Source: Dehalococcoidia bacterium (GTDB taxonomy: Bacteria > Chloroflexota > Dehalococcoidia > Dehalococcoidales > JAUWZL01). From it: a DNA stretch of 13,051 bases. A program made the translations under genes and the position numbers. Shown piece after piece: positions 5,659 through 11,925 of this stretch. Below the pieces are notes generated by a model, which was given only the letters and a program-made list of their open reading frames with translations, was not told where the DNA came from and did no database searches. The stretch's first letter is position 1, and every line of letters starts with the position of its first letter. The DNA lies in contig JAUWZL010000011.1 of the NCBI GenBank assembly GCA_030615305.1, forward strand, positions 1 to 13,051. The letters run 5' to 3'.

Positions 5659-7365
5659 CTAAACTCTACCGAACTCCTTCTCAAGCTGCTCCCGGGTGAT
5701 ATGAACCATTGCTGGTCTACCATGGGAGCAGGTATTGGGCAGGGCTGCCTGTTCCAGCTGCCGGACAAGTTCTCTCATTTCATCATTGGTTAGACTTTGC
5801 CCGAATCTGACGGCGCTGTGGCAGGCCATAGAGGCAGCCACCTTTTCCGTGAGGTCGGTTTTATCTCCTCTGGGTATGGAATCAAGCACTTCGCTTAAGG
5901 TTTCTGCCCAGCCCTTCTTATAGAGCAAGGCCGGCACCGCCCGGACTAAATAGGTTCTATCACCAAAGGACTCGATGGAGAAGCCAAACTCAGCCAGGTC
6001 TTCCTGGTGGTCTTTCAGAACCTCGTCCTGTTTGGGCGTAACCTCAAATGTCGCCGGCTCAAGCAGCCCCTGAACCTCTATCTCTTGCTGTGCCTTCTGC
6101 TGCCTGATCTGGTCAAAGAGAATGCGCTCATGGGCGGCATGCTGGTCAATAAGGTAGAGCCCATCAGGCCCCTCAGCTATAATGTAGCTACCTAGGAGCT
6201 GACCCAGTACCCGCAGCATGGGTAGAGAGGCTGCCGGGGTCTGTGAAGCCAATGGTAGCAGAGACCTAAGGCTGGGGCTGCCTTGTCTAAATAGTAGCTG
6301 TTGCTGTGATGGCTTATGGGGGGTGGTAGCCACCTCTTCAATCTTGGGTACTGGCGCTAGTTTAACCAGAGCCTGCCGCACCGCTCTCTGGACAGCGGAA
6401 AATACCTTTTGCTCATTTCTAAATTTCACTTCGGTCTTGGTGGGATGGATGTTTATGTCCACTTCTTCTGATGGCAGTGAGATATTGATGATAGCTAATG
6501 GGTGTTTGCCGCTCATCAAGAGACCGTGATAAGCCTCCTCCACTGCCCAAGCCAGCATCCGGCTGCTTGTCCAGCGGCGGTTAACGAAGAAGCTGAGGTA
6601 GCTACGGCTGGAACGGCTTACCGCCGGCGAACCAACCATACCAGTTACCTGTGGTAATGAACTATCTGCCCTACCCTGCCATCCTTGGTCACTGCTGACC
6701 TCAAGCATATTTCTGGCTACCTCTAGCCCGTAGACGGCAATGACACTGTCAATCAGATGCCCGCTACCCGGTGTTCTCAAGCTCGCCCGGCCGTCAATAG
6801 ACAGGGAAAACTTGACCTCCGGGAAGGCCAGGGCGTACTGGCTGACCACATTGGCGACATGGCTACTTTCTGTGGCTTGAGACTTAAGAAATTTTAACCT
6901 TGCCGGAAGATTTCGGAAGAGGCTGCGCACAGTAACCGTAGTTCCCTGAGACCGCCCCTGGCTTCGGCGGGTGATAACTGTGCCATCTTCCAAAGCCAGA
7001 TAACCGCCTATTGATTCGCCGACAGCACAGGAGCTAATGTCAACCTGGGCTACGGCGGTGATGCTAGGCAGCGCCTCGCCACGAAAGCCCAGGCTGGAAG
7101 TAGTAGCCAGGTCTTCAAAGCTAGCTATCTTGCTGGTGGCGTGCCGCTCAAAGGCAAGCTCAAGTTCCGAGGGCGGCATGCCACAGCCGTTATCGGTCAC
7201 CCGGATTAGGCTTACCCCGCTACCAGTAACCTCAACAGCAATCTGGCTTGAGCCGGCATCAAGGGAATTTTCCACAAGCTCTTTTACCACCGAGGCTGGT
7301 CTCTCCACTACCTCACCGGCGGCAATTTTAGATACTGACTCTTTGTCTAAAATTTTAATCGGCAT
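5659..7365 (-). CDS. mutL: DNA mismatch repair protein MutL
   Basis: MutL couples mismatch recognition by MutS to strand incision and downstream excision. The 568-residue product has the full GHKL ATPase N-terminus: E29 in KELVENSLDA, DNGCGM (58-63), RHATSKI and GFRGEAL (93-99). The linker includes SQQQLLF (354-359), reminiscent of a sliding-clamp binding motif. The C-terminal domain carries endonuclease-type motifs as in MutL of bacteria without MutH: DQHAAHERILFD (407-418), ACHSAVR (514-520) and CSHGRP (546-551). The usual final Glu of the DQHA(x)2E(x)4E motif is Asp418 here. The gene starts three bases after the uvrD/pcrA stop, with an AAGGTGG ribosome site inside that gene, so the two form a coupled repair operon. 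No mutS is present in the window. Confidence 0.96.
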   Translation of the reverse strand: MPIKILDKESVSKIAAGEVVERPASVVKELVENSLDAGSSQIAVEVTGSGVSLIRVTDNGCGMPPSELELAFERHATSKIASFEDLATTSSLGFRGEALPSITAVAQVDISSCAVGESIGGYLALEDGTVITRRSQGRSQGTTVTVRSLFRNLPARLKFLKSQATESSHVANVVSQYALAFPEVKFSLSIDGRASLRTPGSGHLIDSVIAVYGLEVARNMLEVSSDQGWQGRADSSLPQVTGMVGSPAVSRSSRSYLSFFVNRRWTSSRMLAWAVEEAYHGLLMSGKHPLAIINISLPSEEVDINIHPTKTEVKFRNEQKVFSAVQRAVRQALVKLAPVPKIEEVATTPHKPSQQQLLFRQGSPSLRSLLPLASQTPAASLPMLRVLGQLLGSYIIAEGPDGLYLIDQHAAHERILFDQIRQQKAQQEIEVQGLLEPATFEVTPKQDEVLKDHQEDLAEFGFSIESFGDRTYLVRAVPALLYKKGWAETLSEVLDSIPRGDKTDLTEKVAASMACHSAVRFGQSLTNDEMRELVRQLEQAALPNTCSHGRPAMVHITREQLEKEFGRV

Positions 7366-7368
7366 GGC

Positions 7369-9537
7369 TTATTCCACCTTCTCCAGCCGGGCAAAACTTA
7401 ATAGGAGCTTTTTGACGCCCACCCCCGGGAAGGCGACCACCACTTCACTGTCATCCTTTACTGACTGGCAGCTGACTACCACCCCTTGACCAAACTGGTT
7501 GTGACGGACTTGGTCGCCAGCCTTGAACTCGGGAAGGTCAATAGTAAAAGTTGGGGCTCTCTCCCAGGAATAGGCGCTGGCTAGCTGGCTTTCTTCTCCT
7601 CGCCACAGGTCGGCACCGGTAACAAGGTGAGGGGGTATGTCTTTTAGGAAGCGTGACGGACTATTTACCGTGCTGCCGCCCATCAGGCTGCGGCGAAAGG
7701 CACGCACCAAGTACACCCTGTGCTTGGCTCTGGTAACACCAACATAACAAAGGCGCCTTTCCTCCTCCATCTGCTCAGGGTTGTCAAAAGACTTAAAGTG
7801 GGGCAGTATGCCTTCCTCCAGGCCGACAATAAACACCACTGGAAATTCCAGACCCTTAGCCTGGTGCAGGGTTATCAGGGTTACCGCATCCACAGTTTCA
7901 TCAAAGCCATCGACATCAGATACCAGCGTTACTCCCTCCAGAAAGGCAGCCAGCCCCTCCCGTGGAGGCAAATCACCATATTGCCCGGCGACGGTACCAA
8001 GCTCAAGGATATTCTGCCAGCGCTCTTCTCCGTCTGGCGTGTTCAATATATATTCCTTGTAGCCGGATTTCTTGAGCACCAAATCAAACAGGTCAACCAG
8101 CTTTAGCTCCTGGCCGCGGGCAATAAATTCCTCTACCATGCCCAAGAAGCCATTAAGTGCCCTGATAATACGGGGGCTAAAAGGCATCTGGTTCTCTTCG
8201 GACGAAGTTATAAGTTTTAGTGCCTCGTATCGGGACAGCCCCAGGGAACTTGACCAGTTGGCTAGCTGACTCAGGGTACGCTGGCCGATGCCCCTCTGGG
8301 GTATGTTGATTATCCTGTGAAGGCTGACGCTATCACGGGGGTTTTGGATAAGCCTGAGGTAGGCAATGATATCTTTCACCTCCCGGCGCTCATAAAAGCG
8401 GGTGCCGGCCACCAGTTTATAGGGCGTCCCGTAGCGAATAAAAGCTTCCTCAAGGGCTCTTGACTGAGCATTGGTGCGGTACATAACGGCACAGTCCCCT
8501 AAGTGAGCCTTGCCCTGCTCTACCAGACGCTCGACCTCACTGATGACAAACTGGGCTTCCTCTTGCTCGGTGTATGTCTCTACAACCGTAATAGGTTCTC
8601 CAGGCTTATTATCAGTCCATAGCTCCTTGGGTTTTCTCTGTTTGTTGGCCGAGATTATGTAAGAGGCTGCCTCTAGAACCCTTTTCGTTGAGCGGTAGCT
8701 CTGCTCCAGAAGCACCACTTTGGCTTCGGGGTAGTCCTTCTCAAAGTTGAGGATGTTGCGCAAATCTGCCGACCGCCATGAGTAGATTGACTGGTCTGGG
8801 TCGCCAACGACGCATATATTGCGGTACTTACCTGACAATTGCCTTACCAGCTGGTACTGAACTAAATTTGTATCCTGAAACTCATCTACCAAGATATGAA
8901 GGTATCTTTGCTGGTATCTAGCCAAAACTTCAGGCTGGCTGCTGAATAGCTGTACTGCCTTTAAGAGCAGGTCATCAAAGTCCAGGGCATTACTCTGCTT
9001 AAGCAGTTGCTCATAGTTTTCATAAACCCGCCCAACAATCTCATCAAAATAGCTTGAGCCGCGCTGGATATAGTCCTGTGGCGTCAGCATTCGGCTCTTG
9101 GCGGCGCCAATGGCTGAGAGGATAGCTGGTGGGGCATACTGTTTGGGGTCAAGACCGACCCCCTGGATAGCCCGCTTGATGAGACCTAGCTGGTCTTCCT
9201 GGTCATATATGACAAAACCGGGGTCAACGCCTATAGCCCTGCCCTCCCGGCGCAGGATACGGGCGCAGATGGCATGAAAGGTGCCCAGGGTTAAAGCCTT
9301 TACTTGGCCGCTGACCAGCCGGTTAAGCCTTGCCTCCATCTCCCGGGCGGCTTTGTTGGTGAAGGTAACTGCCATAATGTGCCGTGGGCTTATACCACAA
9401 ACCTTGATGAGGTAGGCAACGCGTTGAGTAATTACCCGGGTCTTGCCGCTGCCGGGACCAGCCAGAATCAGCACCGGGCCAGTGATAGCCTCTACGGCTT
9501 CCCTTTGTGCCGGGTTAAGCTGGGCCAGAATGTCCAT
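7369..9537 (-). CDS. pcrA: UvrD/PcrA-type superfamily 1 DNA helicase
   Basis: This ATP-dependent 3'-to-5' helicase acts in nucleotide excision repair, mismatch repair and clearing of replication obstacles. The 722-residue product has the family motifs in order: N-terminal LNPAQREAV, Walker A AGPGSGKT (26-33), VTFTNKAAREM, GTFHAICARILR, Walker B DEFQDTN (218-224), GDPDQSIYSWRSAD (245-258, with Ser where Gly is usual), the YRST motif, LITLHQAKGLEF and EEERRLCYVGVTRAK. The C-terminal 50 residues (FKAGDQVRHNQFGQGVVVS) form the Tudor-like tail typical of PcrA. The ATG at 9537 has no Shine-Dalgarno sequence, and a TATAAT box lies 10 bases upstream, suggesting a very short leader. It is followed by mutL and is divergent from arsR. 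The symbol is by similarity; uvrD would be an equally fair name. Confidence 0.96.
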   Translation of the reverse strand: MDILAQLNPAQREAVEAITGPVLILAGPGSGKTRVITQRVAYLIKVCGISPRHIMAVTFTNKAAREMEARLNRLVSGQVKALTLGTFHAICARILRREGRAIGVDPGFVIYDQEDQLGLIKRAIQGVGLDPKQYAPPAILSAIGAAKSRMLTPQDYIQRGSSYFDEIVGRVYENYEQLLKQSNALDFDDLLLKAVQLFSSQPEVLARYQQRYLHILVDEFQDTNLVQYQLVRQLSGKYRNICVVGDPDQSIYSWRSADLRNILNFEKDYPEAKVVLLEQSYRSTKRVLEAASYIISANKQRKPKELWTDNKPGEPITVVETYTEQEEAQFVISEVERLVEQGKAHLGDCAVMYRTNAQSRALEEAFIRYGTPYKLVAGTRFYERREVKDIIAYLRLIQNPRDSVSLHRIINIPQRGIGQRTLSQLANWSSSLGLSRYEALKLITSSEENQMPFSPRIIRALNGFLGMVEEFIARGQELKLVDLFDLVLKKSGYKEYILNTPDGEERWQNILELGTVAGQYGDLPPREGLAAFLEGVTLVSDVDGFDETVDAVTLITLHQAKGLEFPVVFIVGLEEGILPHFKSFDNPEQMEEERRLCYVGVTRAKHRVYLVRAFRRSLMGGSTVNSPSRFLKDIPPHLVTGADLWRGEESQLASAYSWERAPTFTIDLPEFKAGDQVRHNQFGQGVVVSCQSVKDDSEVVVAFPGVGVKKLLLSFARLEKVE

Positions 9538-9547
9538 TTATAAGTTC

Positions 9548-9577
9548 ATTATAGCATTAGCACCAAAAGGCTGAAAG
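9548..9577 (-). promoter_or_regulatory. Candidate promoter of the uvrD/pcrA-mutL operon
   Basis: On the minus strand a perfect TATAAT (9553-9548) lies 10 bases before the helicase ATG. The best -35 at 18-base spacing is CTTTCA (three of six). If it is used, transcription begins about four bases before the ATG and the message is near-leaderless, consistent with the absence of a ribosome site. Confidence 0.4.
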
Positions 9578-9602
9578 TCTGTTGGGGGGAGGATAGGTCT
9601 TG

Positions 9603-9631
9603 TTGACATACAGAAGGAAAAATTGTAGAAT
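9603..9631 (+). promoter_or_regulatory. Sigma-70-type promoter of the arsR-acr3 operon
   Basis: A perfect -35 TTGACA (9603-9608) and a -10 TAGAAT (9626-9631, five of six) are separated by the optimal 17 bases. Transcription should start near 9638, inside the operator described next. Confidence 0.8.
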
Positions 9632-9652
9632 ATATGCGAATATGCGCATATT
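9632..9652. promoter_or_regulatory. Palindromic operator, likely ArsR binding site
   Basis: Two inverted repeats are nested here: ATATGCG-N6-CGCATAT (9632-9651) and a perfect 14-base palindrome AATATGCGCATATT (9639-9652). Starting one base after the -10 box, the site covers the predicted transcription start, where a bound ArsR-family dimer would block RNA polymerase. Binding by this ArsR is inferred from position and from the family's habit of autoregulation. Confidence 0.65.
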
Positions 9653-9680
9653 ACTTATCGTTTAACTCAAGGGGGAAGCA

Positions 9681-10040
9681 ATGCAGGACTTGATTAAGGC
9701 GATGAAGGCTCTCTCTGATGAGACGAGGCTTAGGATCCTGAAGCTTCTACTGGAGAGAGAATGTTGTGTCTGCGAGATTATGCAGGCTCTGGAAATCTCT
9801 CAGTCCCGGGCTTCACGCAATCTTGGAATTCTCCAGGGTGCCGGTTTTCTTAAGGCACGGCGGTATGGAGCATGGATAGTCTATTCTGTGGACTGGGAGA
9901 CAGCCAACCGCTATGCTGCTTCTCTGGCCAAGCTGCTAAGGGATTTCTCTATCAGCAGTGAGGTACTAGAAAAAGATAAGAAACGACTAAAGCATGCCAA
10001 AAGGATAGGTCCCGGGTGTGCAAAAGGAGAAAAACAATAA
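9681..10040 (+). CDS. arsR: ArsR-family arsenic-responsive repressor
   Basis: ArsR/SmtB-family dimeric winged-helix repressors leave DNA when they bind As(III) or Sb(III). The 119-residue product has the expected size and order: MKALSDETRLRILKLL, the metal-site helix ECCVCE (27-32) with C28, C29 and C31, the recognition helix SQSRASRNLGILQ (40-52), and the wing GFLKARRYGAWIVYSVD. The Cys-x-Cys arrangement matches the As(III)-sensing site of E. coli-type ArsR (CVC), with an extra Cys. A further C113 lies in the tail. The ATG at 9681 is preceded by GGGGGAAG about five bases away. It shares an operon with acr3, whose frame overlaps or closely follows its end, and is probably self-repressed through the palindrome at 9632-9652. 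Confidence 0.93.
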   Translation: MQDLIKAMKALSDETRLRILKLLLERECCVCEIMQALEISQSRASRNLGILQGAGFLKARRYGAWIVYSVDWETANRYAASLAKLLRDFSISSEVLEKDKKRLKHAKRIGPGCAKGEKQ

Positions 10041-11130
10041 CGTGGAAGAAAGAAGGCTGGGCATATGGGAGAAATATCTAACCTTGTGGGTTGCTTTATG
10101 CATCATAATTGGGACAGCACTGGGAAGAGCTTTCCCACAGATTTCTGATACCTTAGCCAAGCTAGAAGTGGCCCATATTTCCATTCCAATCGCCATCTGC
10201 CTGTTTGCCATGATCTACCCTATAATGGTGCAGATTAGCTTCGAGGAGATTAAGAAAGCAGTTCGTAACCCTAAGCCAATAGTTCTTACCTTATTTGCTA
10301 ACTGGATAATAAAACCCTTCACTATGGCCTTGTTCGCTTGGCTTTTCTTAGGGGTAATTTTTACTCAATTTCTGACTCCAGAGCAAGTACAGGAATATCG
10401 AGCAGGACTGATACTCCTTGGAGTGGCACCATGCACTGCTATGGTTTTAATGTGGAGCTACCTGGCACGAGGTAATATGGGGCATACCCTAGTTATGACA
10501 GCTATAAACTCACTAGCCATGGTAATACTATATGCCCCCCTGGCTATGCTTCTTCTGGGTATTTCAGGCATCCAGGTGCCATGGGAAACGATTGCTCTTT
10601 CGGTAGCCATATATATCTGCATCCCCCTGCTGGCTGGCTATATAACCAGAAGGCAGGTAATAAAGCGAAAGGGTATGGAGTGGTTTAAGACCAAGCTGGT
10701 TCCACCCCTTAGCAAGCTGTCAGTCATTGCCCTGCTGGTGACCCTTATCGTGCTCTTCACTTTCCAGGGTTATCTGATTATTGAGTTGCCCGCCATAATC
10801 GGTATGATATCCCTAGGAATATTAGTTAATATACTGGTTGTATTTGGCATCACCTATATTGCTGGCAGAGTAATGAAATTAAGCTACGAAGATGCCTCTC
10901 CGGCAGCAATTATTGCCGGCAGCAACCACTTTGAGGTGGCTATAGCCGTTGCCACTACCCTCTTCGGTGTAACCTCAGGGGCGGCCCTGGCTGCAGTAGT
11001 CGGCGTTCTGACCGAGGTTCCATTTATGCTTGTTCTGGTAAAGCTGTGTAAGGCTACCAGAAAATCTTTCCCGGTAAAGCAAAGCATGGCGCCACAGGAT
11101 TTATCGGGGCCATTAAAAGATAACTGGTAA
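10018..11130 (+). CDS. acr3: Arsenite efflux transporter, Acr3 family
   Basis: Acr3 is a ten-helix permease that exports arsenite (sometimes antimonite) using the membrane potential or proton gradient. From GTG 10018 the product has 370 residues, typical for the family, and is hydrophobic throughout. Family markers are RLGIWEKYLTLWVALCI, NWIIKPFTMALFAW, the conserved Cys in GVAPCTAMV (C139), GSNHFEVAIAVATTLFG (301-317) and the functional Glu in LTEVPFML (E333). The start is uncertain. GTG 10018 overlaps arsR by 23 bases with a weak AGGT site; GTG 10042, two bases after the arsR stop, lies 13 bases beyond a GGAG and gives a 362-residue protein starting at EERRLGIWEKYL, closer to usual Acr3 starts. 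No arsenate reductase gene is nearby. No terminator was recognised after the stop. Confidence 0.95.
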   Translation: MQKEKNNNVEERRLGIWEKYLTLWVALCIIIGTALGRAFPQISDTLAKLEVAHISIPIAICLFAMIYPIMVQISFEEIKKAVRNPKPIVLTLFANWIIKPFTMALFAWLFLGVIFTQFLTPEQVQEYRAGLILLGVAPCTAMVLMWSYLARGNMGHTLVMTAINSLAMVILYAPLAMLLLGISGIQVPWETIALSVAIYICIPLLAGYITRRQVIKRKGMEWFKTKLVPPLSKLSVIALLVTLIVLFTFQGYLIIELPAIIGMISLGILVNILVVFGITYIAGRVMKLSYEDASPAAIIAGSNHFEVAIAVATTLFGVTSGAALAAVVGVLTEVPFMLVLVKLCKATRKSFPVKQSMAPQDLSGPLKDNW

Positions 11131-11197
11131 GTATTAACCTATTAATTTTTATCGATTTGCCCTCTATCAAATTTCCTTAGATTTTTCATACAAAATG

Positions 11198-11227
11198 TTG
11201 CAATATCTTTTTTAAGGGTGGTATAAT
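11198..11227 (+). promoter_or_regulatory. Extended -10 promoter of the pyr operon
   Basis: TGG-TATAAT (11219-11227) is a perfect extended -10 element. TTGCAA (11198-11203) gives a four-of-six -35 at 18 bases. Transcription should begin near 11234, which places the whole PyrR attenuator in the untranslated leader of about 100 bases. Confidence 0.78.
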
Positions 11228-11246
11228 CTAAACAAGATAAATCGGA

Positions 11247-11277
11247 CCTTTAAGCTAGTCCCGGGAGGCTGGCAAGG
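11247..11277 (+). promoter_or_regulatory. PyrR-binding RNA hairpin (anti-antiterminator)
   Basis: The leader contains AGTCCCGGGAGGCT (11257-11270), an exact match to the PyrR recognition consensus ARUCCNGNGAGGYU known from Bacillus pyr attenuators. It is enclosed by a lower stem of CCTT (11247-11250) and AAGG (11274-11277). PyrR with UMP should stabilise this hairpin and so free the downstream terminator. Confidence 0.92.
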
Positions 11278-11313
11278 GTAATAGCAGTTGCGCAGGGATA
11301 CCTCTTGCTGGCC
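11267..11313 (+). promoter_or_regulatory. Antiterminator of the pyr attenuator
   Basis: Bases 11267-11278 (GGCTGGCAAGGG) can pair with 11302-11313 (CTCTTGCTGGCC) in 12 consecutive pairs, three of them G-U. This helix uses the 3' arm of the PyrR hairpin and most of the 5' arm of the terminator, so it excludes both, as required of an antiterminator. Confidence 0.85.
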
Positions 11314-11333
11314 CAGGCAAGAGGTAATTTTTT
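11301..11333 (+). terminator. Intrinsic terminator of the pyr attenuator, also covering the pyrR ribosome site
   Basis: CCTCTTGC (11301-11308) and GCAAGAGG (11317-11324) form a perfect eight-pair stem around an eight-base loop, followed by TAA and six Ts ending at 11333. The pyrR ATG is the next base. The pyrR Shine-Dalgarno AAGAGG is the 3' arm of the stem, so the folded hairpin would also hide the ribosome site. Confidence 0.9.
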
Positions 11334-11924
11334 ATGGCTAAAAAAATCATAATGAACGGAGCCGATATCCGGCGAACCTTGGCCCGTATTGGCCATGAGA
11401 TTATTGAGCGCAATAGGTCAACCGAGAGCTTGGTTCTGGTTGGCATGCGCACTCGTGGTGTGCCCCTGGCCAGACGCCTAGCGGCCAACATGGGAAGTTT
11501 TGAAGGGGTAAAAATACCGGTTGGCGCCCTAGATTTCAGCCTCTATAGAGATGACCTTGCCTCACTTGACCTGCAACCTATAGTCAAAAGCACTGACATC
11601 CCGGTTAGCATTGATGGCAAGGCTATCGTGCTGGTTGATGATGTCCTCTACACCGGGCGAAGCACTCGTGCCGCTATGGATGCCCTTATTGACCTGGGAC
11701 GGCCGCACTCAATCCAGCTGGCGGTGCTTGTTGACCGCGGCCACCGTGAGATGCCAATACGGGCAGACTATGTAGGCAAGAATATGCCCAGCTCCAGGCA
11801 TGAGGAGATACAGGTGCAACTGGTGGAAACTGATGGCATAGATGAAGTAGCAATTGTAAGCCAAGATACTGATAAGCTAACCAGAAATGAACTAGGAAGG
11901 ACAAACTTCTTCAAAGGGAGTTAG
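11334..11924 (+). CDS. pyrR: PyrR, UMP-responsive RNA-binding attenuation regulator (and possible uracil phosphoribosyltransferase)
   Basis: PyrR binds a hairpin in pyr operon leaders when UMP is high and promotes termination; many members also convert uracil and PRPP to UMP. The 196-residue product has the family's N-terminus ([21 protein letters not shown]), [30 protein letters not shown] (65-75) and the PRPP motif [13 protein letters not shown] (99-111). The conserved [19 protein letters not shown] segment follows. It is about 15 residues longer than the common 180-residue form, with an extended C-terminal tail ([19 protein letters not shown]). The ATG directly abuts the terminator U-tract, nine bases after AAGAGG. 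It is followed one base later by pyrB, and the matched binding site in its own leader makes autoregulation nearly certain. Confidence 0.97.
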   Translation: MAKKIIMNGADIRRTLARIGHEIIERNRSTESLVLVGMRTRGVPLARRLAANMGSFEGVKIPVGALDFSLYRDDLASLDLQPIVKSTDIPVSIDGKAIVLVDDVLYTGRSTRAAMDALIDLGRPHSIQLAVLVDRGHREMPIRADYVGKNMPSSRHEEIQVQLVETDGIDEVAIVSQDTDKLTRNELGRTNFFKGS

Positions 11925-11925
11925 T

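Noticed and set aside
7037..7489. Plus-strand open frame of 150 codons across the mutL/uvrD junction
   Set aside because: It is antisense to two unmistakable genes and its Ser/Thr-rich composition is typical of a shadow frame.
7720..8106. Plus-strand open frame of 128 codons
   Set aside because: It is antisense to the conserved helicase domain of uvrD/pcrA, without a ribosome site or domain.
11131..11197. Terminator after acr3
   Set aside because: The AT-rich stretch has T runs but no stable stem; read-through towards the pyr leader cannot be excluded.
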